Shown here: positions 1 to 5,341 of the stretch, piece after piece
Position numbering within the stretch: position 1 is the first letter of the stretch
Layout of the letters: every line of letters starts with the position of its first letter
Source: Holophagaceae bacterium UBA706
GTDB lineage: Bacteria; Acidobacteriota; Holophagae; Holophagales; Holophagaceae
Length of the DNA stretch: 7,376 nucleotides
Assembly: GCA_002298155.1 (NCBI GenBank)
Contig: DBME01000081.1
Span: 184-7,559 of the forward strand
Reading direction: 5' to 3'
Position numbers and translations under genes: made by a program
The notes under the pieces: generated by a model
Seen by the model: only the letters and a program-made list of their open reading frames with translations
Database searches by the model: none
Told to the model about the DNA's origin: nothing

Positions 1-1738
1 CCGCGATGTTCTCGCCCAGGGTCTGCTTGCCGCTCAGGGGCAGGTCGGGGAAGGGGCGGTAGGTGTCGAACTGCGCCGCCAGGGCCTCGCCGGAGGCCTT
101 GAAGTGGCTGAAGTCGGCGGGGGTCCACCAGTTCCTCATGCGGCCCTCGGAATCGAAGAGCGAACCCTGGTCGTCGAAGCTGTGGCTCACTTCGTGGCCG
201 ATGGTGGCGCCGGTGGCGCCGTAGTCCATGGCCACGGGGCGGCGCGGGTCGAAGAAGGGGGGCTGGAGGATGGCGGCGGGGAAGTTCAGGGCGTTCATGG
301 CCGGGAGGTTCACGGCGTTGACGGTCTGGGGCGTCATCACCCATTCGCCGCGGTCCACGGGGCGGTCCAGCTTGGCCAAGTTCCAGCGGTACGCAAAGAG
401 GTCCGCGCGTTCCGCGTTGCCGTAGGCGTCGCCCGGGACGACCTTGAGATCCGCGTAGTCGCGCCAATGGTCGGGATAGCCCACCCCGACCTTCAGGACG
501 GCCAGCTTGGCCTTGGCCTTGGCCTTGGTCTCCGGGGCCATCCAGTCCAGGGCGTCGATGCGCCGCGCGAAGGCCACCAGCAGGTTGTCGACCATGGCCT
601 TGGCCCGGGCCTTCTCGCTGGGGGGGAAGTACTTGGCCACGTAGAGCTTGCCCACGGCCTCGCCGAGCACCGCGTTGGTGGCCTCCACCGCGCGCTTCCA
701 GCGGGCGCTGAGCTGGGGCGTGCCGTCAAGGACCCGGCCGTGGAAGGCGAAGGAGGCCTCCACGAAGGCCTTGGAAAGGAAAGGCGCGCCCCGCTCCACC
801 TCATGGAAGGCCAGCCACTCCTTCCAGGCCTGCAGGGGCTCGGAGGCCACCAGGGCCGAGAGCCCCGTTACGGCGGAGGGATGCCACACCACGAAGGCCT
901 TGCGGCCGCCCAGGCCCGCGGCCTGGAAGAAGAGGCTCCAGTCCAGTCCCGGGGCCTTGGCGGTGAAGTCCTCCCGGGACCAGTGGTTGTTGCAGCGGGC
1001 CACGTCCTGGGTCTCCAGGGTCGACTGGTGGACGGCGGCGATCTTCGTCTCCAGGGCCAGGATGCGCGCCGCGGCGGCCTGGGCGTCGGGGACGCCGGCC
1101 AGCTTGAGCATGGTCTCGATGTGCGCCAAGTAGGCCTTGCGCGCGTCCTTCATGCCCTCGGACTCGCCGAGGTAGTACTCCCGGTCCGGCATGCCCAGCC
1201 CGCCCTGAAGGAGGAAGGGCGAATAGTGCGTGGGATCGTCCAGATCCTGGGCCACCCATAGGCCCAGCAGGTTCGCGGTGTGGAGCTCGGTGGCGTTGAG
1301 CACGTCCACGTCGGCCCGCAGGGTGCCGCCCAGGGCGCGGGCGAGATCCTGCCGGTCCGCCACGGCCGCGAAGCGGGCCAGGCCGGCCTGGAGGGGCTTG
1401 GCGCCCAGAGCTTCGATGGCCTTCTCGTCCATGTAGGCGGTGAAGTAGTCCCCGATCTTCCGGGCCTCGGTGCCCGGGGCGGCCTTCACGGAGCCCCGGA
1501 TGATTTCGGCCGTGCGGCGGTTCGTCAGTTCCACCAGCCGTTCCCCCACGCCGGTGGAGCTGCGGTCGCCCGGGATCACCGCATGGCGTTCCCAGGTGCC
1601 GTTGGCATAGGCGTAGAAGTCGTCCCCCGGGGCCACGGCGGGGTTCATTCCGCGGGTGTCGAGGCGGGGCCCGGGCTCCGAGGCGGCCAAGGGAAGCAGG
1701 ACGGTGGCGACGATGGCGGCGGAGCGGAGCGTGATCAT
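1..1738 (-). CDS. M13-family zinc metallopeptidase (neprilysin/PepO-like), secreted, C-terminus cut by window edge
   Basis: The product is probably a periplasmic or extracytoplasmic zinc endopeptidase that cleaves oligopeptides. The frame stays open from the ATG at 1738 to the left edge (about 579 residues; M13 proteins are usually about 670-700), so roughly the last 100 residues are missing. Residues 1-20 look like a short signal peptide: Arg5, then the hydrophobic run SAAIVATVLLPLAA. The M13 N-terminal signature PGDDFYAYANGTW is at about 37-49. The catalytic domain shows VNAVN (473-477) and LQPPFFD. It then has the zinc motif HEVSH (H515, E516, H519) followed by SFDDQG, and finally GENIA at the edge with the third ligand E576. 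All key residues share one frame, so I see no frameshift. AGGA lies 6 nt before the start. The stop of the YciI gene is 11 nt upstream, so the two are probably co-transcribed. The substrate is unknown. Confidence 0.95.
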   Translation of the reverse strand, partial: MITLRSAAIVATVLLPLAASEPGPRLDTRGMNPAVAPGDDFYAYANGTWERHAVIPGDRSSTGVGERLVELTNRRTAEIIRGSVKAAPGTEARKIGDYFTAYMDEKAIEALGAKPLQAGLARFAAVADRQDLARALGGTLRADVDVLNATELHTANLLGLWVAQDLDDPTHYSPFLLQGGLGMPDREYYLGESEGMKDARKAYLAHIETMLKLAGVPDAQAAAARILALETKIAAVHQSTLETQDVARCNNHWSREDFTAKAPGLDWSLFFQAAGLGGRKAFVVWHPSAVTGLSALVASEPLQAWKEWLAFHEVERGAPFLSKAFVEASFAFHGRVLDGTPQLSARWKRAVEATNAVLGEAVGKLYVAKYFPPSEKARAKAMVDNLLVAFARRIDALDWMAPETKAKAKAKLAVLKVGVGYPDHWRDYADLKVVPGDAYGNAERADLFAYRWNLAKLDRPVDRGEWVMTPQTVNAVNLPAMNALNFPAAILQPPFFDPRRPVAMDYGATGATIGHEVSHSFDDQGSLFDSEGRMRNWWTPADFSHFKASGEALAAQFDTYRPFPDLPLSGKQTLGENIA

Positions 1739-1749
1739 GGTAGTTCCTG

Positions 1750-2043
1750 TCAGAGCGTGTCGAGGGCTTCCCGGCCGAAGTTGGGATTCCAGGGGAGGAT
1801 CTCGTACTGCGCCACGCCGGCGCGGGTGAAGGGGTCCTCGTCCCGGATCCTGTCGAGGAAGGCGTCGTAGCCCTCGTCCGGAACCCGGAAGAGCACCGCG
1901 CCGCCGCTGCGGGGATCCAGGGGCCCCGATGCCAGGAGGATGCCCCGGTTCTTCAGGTCGAGGAGGTAGGCGCGGTGCGCCGCGAGGACGGTCTCGATGA
2001 CGTCCATGGGCTTGCGGTAGCGGACGATGGCGAGGGCGTACAT
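1750..2043 (-). CDS. YciI family protein
   Basis: This small 97-residue cytoplasmic protein has the pattern of the YciI family (ferredoxin-like alpha/beta fold, often dimeric). The visible features are an N-terminal beta strand (YALAIVRYR), His23 in AAHRAYLLDL, then GILLASGPLDP (34-44), a GGAVLF strand, and DEDPF (68-72) followed by a QYEILPW strand. The conserved His and the DPF aspartate form the putative active-site pocket of the family, but the reaction is not known for most members. The length is typical of the family. The start is supported by AGGGA 7-8 nt upstream, inside the end of the carbamate kinase gene. The gap to that gene is 4 nt and the gap to the downstream M13 gene is 11 nt, which implies an operon. 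The family is clear; the function is open. Confidence 0.92.
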   Translation of the reverse strand: MYALAIVRYRKPMDVIETVLAAHRAYLLDLKNRGILLASGPLDPRSGGAVLFRVPDEGYDAFLDRIRDEDPFTRAGVAQYEILPWNPNFGREALDTL

Positions 2044-2047
2044 GGTC

Positions 2048-2995
2048 TCAGTCCCTTACGATGCGGGTGCCGACGGTGGCGTAGTCTTCCTTCTCCAGGG
2101 CTTCGGGGCTCGTGATGAGGACCTCCTGACCGCCGGCCTCCAGGAAGGCCAGGGAGGATTCGATCTTAGGCCCCATGGAGCCCGCGGGGAACTGGCCATC
2201 CGCCAGATGCTTCCGGGCCTCGGAGGCCGTCAGGCGATCGACCCAGCGCTGGGTGGGCTTGCCGAAGTCCAGGGCAACCTTGGGCACGCCGGTGAGGATC
2301 ACGTAGGTGGCGGCCCCCAGCTGCTCGGCCAGGAGGGAGCTGAGCCGGTCCTTGTCGATGACGGCCTCGACGCCCACCAGGAGGCCGGAGGCGTCGCGGA
2401 TGACGGGGATGCCGCCGCCGCCGCCGGCGATGACGCAGTGGCCGGCCTCCAGCAGCAGCTTGACGGCCTCGAGCTGGACGATCTCCAGGGGCCGGGGCGA
2501 CGGCACCACCTTGCGCCAGCCGCGGCCCGAATCCTCCTTCATGTGCCAGCGCTTCTGGCTCTGGAGCTCCAGGGCCCGGTGCTCGCGGTAGAAGGGGCCC
2601 ACGGGCTTGGTGGGGTTCTGGAACCCCGGATCGTCGCGGTCCACCACCACTTCCGTGAGGATCGTGGTGACGGGGACGTTGAGATTCTGGAAAGCGAGAC
2701 GGTTGATGAGGGTGCGCTCGATCATGTAGCCCATGGAACCCTGGGTCATGGCATCGCAGATGTCCAGGGTGTAGGGGGGGATGCGGTTGGCGGCCTCCTC
2801 CTGCTGGATCAGGATGTTGCCGACCTGGGGGCCGTTGCCGTGGACGATGCAGAGGGAGTATCCGGCCTTGATGACGTTGCCGAACATTTCCGCGGTCTGC
2901 CTGGCGTTCTCGAGCTGCTCCTCCTGGAGCCCCCGCTGCTTCTCCTGCAGCAATGCGTTGCCGCCGATGGCGATCAGAGCGATTTTCCTGGTCAT
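2048..2995 (-). CDS. arcC: Carbamate kinase
   Basis: This 315-residue cytoplasmic enzyme of the amino-acid-kinase fold interconverts carbamoyl phosphate + ADP with carbamate + ATP. That is the ATP-yielding last step of the arginine deiminase pathway and of some ureide pathways. Motifs in order are IAIGGNAL (8-15), HGNGPQVG (52-59), DAMTQGSMGYMIE (81-93), NPTKPVGPFY (127-136, with Lys130), GGGGGIPV (191-198), EAVIDKD (210-216, with Lys215) and GSMGPKIES (272-280, with Lys277). The three lysines sit where carbamate kinases have their catalytic and ATP-binding lysines. The length matches the family (about 310). I chose the ATG at 2995 because it begins right before the first beta strand and has GGGA 5 nt upstream. 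An ATG at 3001 would add two residues, and the frame is open back to 3058. It is the first gene of the minus-strand set. No arcA, arcB or arginine transporter is in view, so its pathway cannot be assigned. Confidence 0.95.
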   Translation of the reverse strand: MTRKIALIAIGGNALLQEKQRGLQEEQLENARQTAEMFGNVIKAGYSLCIVHGNGPQVGNILIQQEEAANRIPPYTLDICDAMTQGSMGYMIERTLINRLAFQNLNVPVTTILTEVVVDRDDPGFQNPTKPVGPFYREHRALELQSQKRWHMKEDSGRGWRKVVPSPRPLEIVQLEAVKLLLEAGHCVIAGGGGGIPVIRDASGLLVGVEAVIDKDRLSSLLAEQLGAATYVILTGVPKVALDFGKPTQRWVDRLTASEARKHLADGQFPAGSMGPKIESSLAFLEAGGQEVLITSPEALEKEDYATVGTRIVRD

Positions 2996-3000
2996 GGTCA

Positions 3001-3004
3001 TCCC
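3001..3004 (-). promoter_or_regulatory. Ribosome binding site deciding the arcC start
   Basis: On the minus strand GGGA is followed by 5 nt (TGACC) and then the ATG at 2995. The alternative ATG at 3001 has only GGG immediately before it, with no room for normal spacing. This favours 2995 as the start of carbamate kinase. Confidence 0.5.
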
Positions 3005-3017
3005 AATGAAAACGTTG

Positions 3018-3045
3018 ATTCTACTAGGCTCCGCGCCGGAAGCAA
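3018..3045 (-). promoter_or_regulatory. Candidate sigma70-type promoter for arcC-yciI-M13 set
   Basis: On the minus strand TAGAAT (3023-3018; 5 of 6 matches to the -10 consensus) lies 16 nt downstream of TTGCTT (3045-3040; 3 of 6 matches to the -35 consensus). The -10 is strong and sits in one of the few AT-rich patches here; the -35 is weak. A start of transcription near 3011 would leave a short leader of about 15 nt before the arcC ATG. This is inferred from sequence only. Confidence 0.4.
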
Positions 3046-3113
3046 GGACGAAGGGCACACCGTTGCCCGCGCCGATTTCCTACCAATCCGGTCGGCCTTT
3101 TCCACCCGCGGCC

Positions 3114-3152
3114 CCACGGCAAAGGACACCGGACAAACCGGCAGGTCCGTGG
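3114..3152. repeat. Imperfect inverted repeat upstream of the membrane operon
   Basis: The outer arms are CCACGG (3114-3119) and CCGTGG (3147-3152), perfect complements of 6 nt. The inner arms are CCGG (3129-3132) and CCGG (3138-3141) around a loop ACAAA. A competing pairing joins GGAC (3124-3127) with GTCC (3145-3148). No T-run follows on either side and no gene ends here, so a terminator is unlikely. It overlaps the candidate promoter at 3130-3158 and could be an operator or a leader hairpin. Chance occurrence in GC-rich DNA is also possible. Confidence 0.4.
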
Positions 3153-3158
3153 TGAAAT
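3130..3158 (+). promoter_or_regulatory. Candidate promoter for the RDD/SpoIIM/DUF4129 operon
   Basis: CGGACA (3130-3135; 4 of 6 matches to TTGACA) and TGAAAT (3153-3158; 4 of 6 matches to TATAAT) are separated by exactly 17 nt. Transcription would begin near 3165, giving a leader of about 17 nt before the GTG start at 3182. The match is modest, but it is the best plus-strand candidate I found in the intergenic region. Confidence 0.3.
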
Positions 3159-3171
3159 CATGGCTGAGGTT

Positions 3172-3175
3172 GGAG
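3172..3175 (+). promoter_or_regulatory. Ribosome binding site deciding a GTG start
   Basis: GGAG is followed by 6 nt (TAAAGC) and then GTG at 3182. This spacing is ideal. It supports the GTG over the internal in-frame ATG at 3245, which has no comparable purine-rich site before it. Confidence 0.6.
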
Positions 3176-3181
3176 TAAAGC

Positions 3182-3682
3182 GTGGATGAGTACAAGGCGT
3201 TCAAGCCCCCGTCGGCACCGCTCGCGGACACCCGCGCAGCGGGCATGACCCTGGCGGACCGGGGAACCCGGCTCGCGGCGGTCATCCTGGACGGCATCAT
3301 CGTGGGCGCCGTGACCTTCATCGCCGGGCTCCTGGTGCTATGGAAGGTTCCCCGCGAAGGCCAGACGGGATCCGGATTCGGGGCCATCTGCTTCCTGTGC
3401 GCCGGCGGCGTGCTCAGCTTCCTCGCCTGGAACGCCGTGTGGGTGCACATCTACGGCCAGACCATCGGCAAGCGCATCACCCGGATCCGCGTCGTGCGCG
3501 CCAATGGCTCCCGGGCCGGCCTCCTGCGCATCTTCTTCCTGCGCTACCTGCCGTTGACTATCGTCGGCATCCTCCCCCTCGTTGGCCCCATCGTGGGGCT
3601 CCTGGACGCCCTTCTCATCTTCCGCGACAGTTGCCAGTGCCTGCACGACCAGATCGCCGACACCCTCGTCATCCTGGCATGA
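3182..3682 (+). CDS. RDD family integral membrane protein (first of two)
   Basis: This is a 166-residue inner-membrane protein of the RDD family (named for conserved Arg and Asp residues), whose general role is unsettled; some members affect ion or solute transport. A short hydrophilic N-terminus (1-23) leads into LADRGTRLAAVILDG (24-38), with Arg30 and Asp37 at the start of the first membrane helix (about 32-53). A second helix spans about 68-90, followed by the family motif GQTIGKRITRIRVV (92-105). A third hydrophobic stretch (about 120-147) leads to CLHDQIADT (153-161), the C-terminal family signature. The start is GTG with a good Shine-Dalgarno site. It is the first plus-strand gene after the divergent region, 28 nt ahead of a second RDD gene of different build, and is likely co-transcribed with it. 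No substrate can be read from the sequence. Confidence 0.9.
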   Translation: MDEYKAFKPPSAPLADTRAAGMTLADRGTRLAAVILDGIIVGAVTFIAGLLVLWKVPREGQTGSGFGAICFLCAGGVLSFLAWNAVWVHIYGQTIGKRITRIRVVRANGSRAGLLRIFFLRYLPLTIVGILPLVGPIVGLLDALLIFRDSCQCLHDQIADTLVILA

Positions 3683-3710
3683 GCCCCGTGGCGGTCGGGA
3701 CGGGGGCGGG

Positions 3711-4400
3711 ATGATCGACACCCTCACACGCGTCGAGACGCCCGAAGGCGTCGAGCTGGAGTTCAGCCCCGCCGGCCCCGTGCCCCGGGCCCTGGCCTGG
3801 CTCCTGGACGCGGTGATCCGCTACACCGCCGACGGCATCCTGGCCTCCCTGCTGGCCCAGCTGGGGCGCACGGGGGTGGGCATCGTCCTGATCATCCTCT
3901 TCCTCATGGAATGGGGCTATCCCGTCATCTTCGAGGTGTTCAACGGCGGCCAGACCCCCGGCAAGATGGCCCTGGGCCTGCGGGTCATCCGGGAGGACGG
4001 CGCCCCGGTGGGCTGGTCCCGTTCCGTCGTGCGCAGCCTTCTCACCACGGCGGACTTCCTGCCCTTCGCCTACGGCACGGGCCTCACCGCCATGTTCCTC
4101 GGCCGCCGGTTCCAGCGCCTGGGCGATCTGGCCGCGGGCACCCTCGTGGTGCATGTCCCCCCTCGCTTCCAGCCCCTTTGGGCTGCTGGCGGCCCGCCCG
4201 AGGCGCCCTTCCCCCTGCCCTTCCCCCTCACGCAGCTCGAGCAGCGGGCCGTCATGAGCTTCGCGGAGCGGGTGCCCCTCCTGACCCGGGAACGGGTCGA
4301 GGAACTGGGGGACCTGCTGGAACCCCTTTCCGGCGCCCGGGGCCCCGAGGGCGTCCGGCGCCTGCTGGCCATCGCCCGTGACCTGCGGGGGCAGGCATGA
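3711..4400 (+). CDS. RDD family membrane protein with C-terminal cytoplasmic tail (second of two)
   Basis: This 229-residue protein opens with ETPEGVELEFSPAGPVPRA, a lead-in I associate with RDD proteins encoded next to SpoIIM genes. Arg26 and Asp33 (PRALAWLLDAVIR) start the first helix. A second helix lies at about 55-75, then GGQTPGKMALGLRVI (79-93) and RLGDLAAGT (136-144), all RDD hallmarks. Residues 149-229 form a soluble tail rich in Pro, then Arg, Glu and Leu (LLTRERVEELGDLLEPL), that the first RDD protein lacks. The frame is open upstream to 3582, but the family pattern begins at the ATG at 3711. The stretch before it is G-rich (GGGGG 4 nt before the ATG) and not a classic ribosome site. 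Its stop overlaps the next start as ATGA, so translation of the SpoIIM gene is probably coupled to it. Family certain, role unknown. Confidence 0.92.
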   Translation: MIDTLTRVETPEGVELEFSPAGPVPRALAWLLDAVIRYTADGILASLLAQLGRTGVGIVLIILFLMEWGYPVIFEVFNGGQTPGKMALGLRVIREDGAPVGWSRSVVRSLLTTADFLPFAYGTGLTAMFLGRRFQRLGDLAAGTLVVHVPPRFQPLWAAGGPPEAPFPLPFPLTQLEQRAVMSFAERVPLLTRERVEELGDLLEPLSGARGPEGVRRLLAIARDLRGQA

Positions 4401-5341
4401 AGCAGGAGCTCTTCGAACGGACCCACACGGCCGAATGGGACGCCTTCGCCGCCATGTGCGGCAAGACCGGCCAGGGCGACCTGCCCCGCGCCTACCGGCG
4501 CATCTGCCATCACCTGGCCCTGGCCCGGCAGCGCTGCTACACCGCGGGGCTGGTGCGGCGGCTGGACAACCTCGTGATGCGCGGCCACCAGGAGCTCTAC
4601 GGGAACGCCTCGGGCCTGACGCGGGGCTGGGGCGACTTCGTGCTGCGCGGCCTGCCCCGGAGGGTGCGGGCGCTGCGGGGCCCGGTGCTCGCGGCCGTGC
4701 TCCTCTTCGGGCTCCCCTTCGGGGCGCTGACCCTGGCCTCCCGCCGGAACACGGAACTGGCCGCCATGGTGGAAAGCCCCCAGGAGCTGGCCCACATGGA
4801 GTCGATGTACCAGAGCGGCAAGGAGAAGTTCGGCCGCAAGGACGCGGCCGACGCCGACGTGCAGATGTTCGGCTTCTACATCTGGAACAACGTCCGCATC
4901 GGGTTCCAGGCCTTCGCCGGAGGCATCGTCTTCGGCCTGGGGTCGATCTTCTTCCTGTTCTTCAACGGCCTTCACGGGGGCGCGGCGGCGGGCTGGGTCA
5001 CCCACGCGGGCCTGGGCCGCAACTTCTGGTCCTTCGTGGTGACGCACAGCGCCCTGGAGATCCCCTCGCTCATCCTCTCGGGCGCCGCTGGCCTGCACCT
5101 GGGCTGGGCGCTCCTGGCGCCCGGACGCCGCCGCCGGGGCCAAGCCCTGCGGGAGGCCGTGAAGGAGGCCCTGCCGCTGGTGTACGGGGCCGCCGCCATG
5201 GACGTGGGTGCCGCCTGCCTGGAGGCCTTCTGGTCCTCCAGCGCCCTTACCCCCCAGGCCGTCAAGTTCGGTGCCGGAGGGGCCCTCTGGGCGGCCGTCC
5301 TGGCCTACTTCCTCTTCGCGGGCCGTCGCCATGCTCGATAA
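4397..5341 (+). CDS. SpoIIM (stage II sporulation protein M) family membrane protein
   Basis: This 314-residue protein has a cytoplasmic N-terminal helical part (1-90) with many Arg and His residues. It is followed by a membrane helix (about 95-114) and an extracytoplasmic segment (about 115-160). The SpoIIM-domain core then has FYIWNNVRIGFQAFAGGI (160-177), further helices to about 190, HSALEIPSLILSGAAGL (217-233), and two final helices (about 259-278 and 292-308). In Bacillus, SpoIIM works with SpoIID and SpoIIP in peptidoglycan remodelling during engulfment. Proteins of this longer form are widespread in non-sporulating bacteria, where their role is not established. The start overlaps the preceding RDD stop by 4 nt (ATGA). 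The stop lies 11 nt inside the next gene. The two-sided overlap argues for a membrane complex made in fixed ratio, which is my inference. Confidence 0.92.
   Translation: MKQELFERTHTAEWDAFAAMCGKTGQGDLPRAYRRICHHLALARQRCYTAGLVRRLDNLVMRGHQELYGNASGLTRGWGDFVLRGLPRRVRALRGPVLAAVLLFGLPFGALTLASRRNTELAAMVESPQELAHMESMYQSGKEKFGRKDAADADVQMFGFYIWNNVRIGFQAFAGGIVFGLGSIFFLFFNGLHGGAAAGWVTHAGLGRNFWSFVVTHSALEIPSLILSGAAGLHLGWALLAPGRRRRGQALREAVKEALPLVYGAAAMDVGAACLEAFWSSSALTPQAVKFGAGGALWAAVLAYFLFAGRRHAR

Noticed and set aside
104..1261. Plus-strand open frame (385 codons) opposite the M13 peptidase gene
   Set aside because: It is a Gly/Val/His-rich shadow. The minus strand reads continuously through all M13 signatures, including HEVSH and GENIA.
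2027..3178. Plus-strand open frame (383 codons) opposite carbamate kinase
   Set aside because: It is an antisense shadow with no recognisable domain, and the minus strand encodes a complete carbamate kinase.
3160..3189. A 9-codon open frame (ATG GCT GAG ... TGA) overlapping the GTG start of the first RDD gene
   Set aside because: It could be a leader peptide, but it has no clear ribosome site and no regulatory residue pattern. The better site at 3172-3175 belongs to the GTG start.
3582..3710. 43-codon upstream extension of the second RDD gene
   Set aside because: The extension translates to Ser/Thr/Gly-rich sequence, overlaps the end of the first RDD gene out of frame, and precedes the family-typical N-terminus at 3711.
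3683..3710. Possible terminator or promoter between the two RDD genes
   Set aside because: The 28-nt gap is G-rich, but there is no stem followed by a T-run and no -10-like element.
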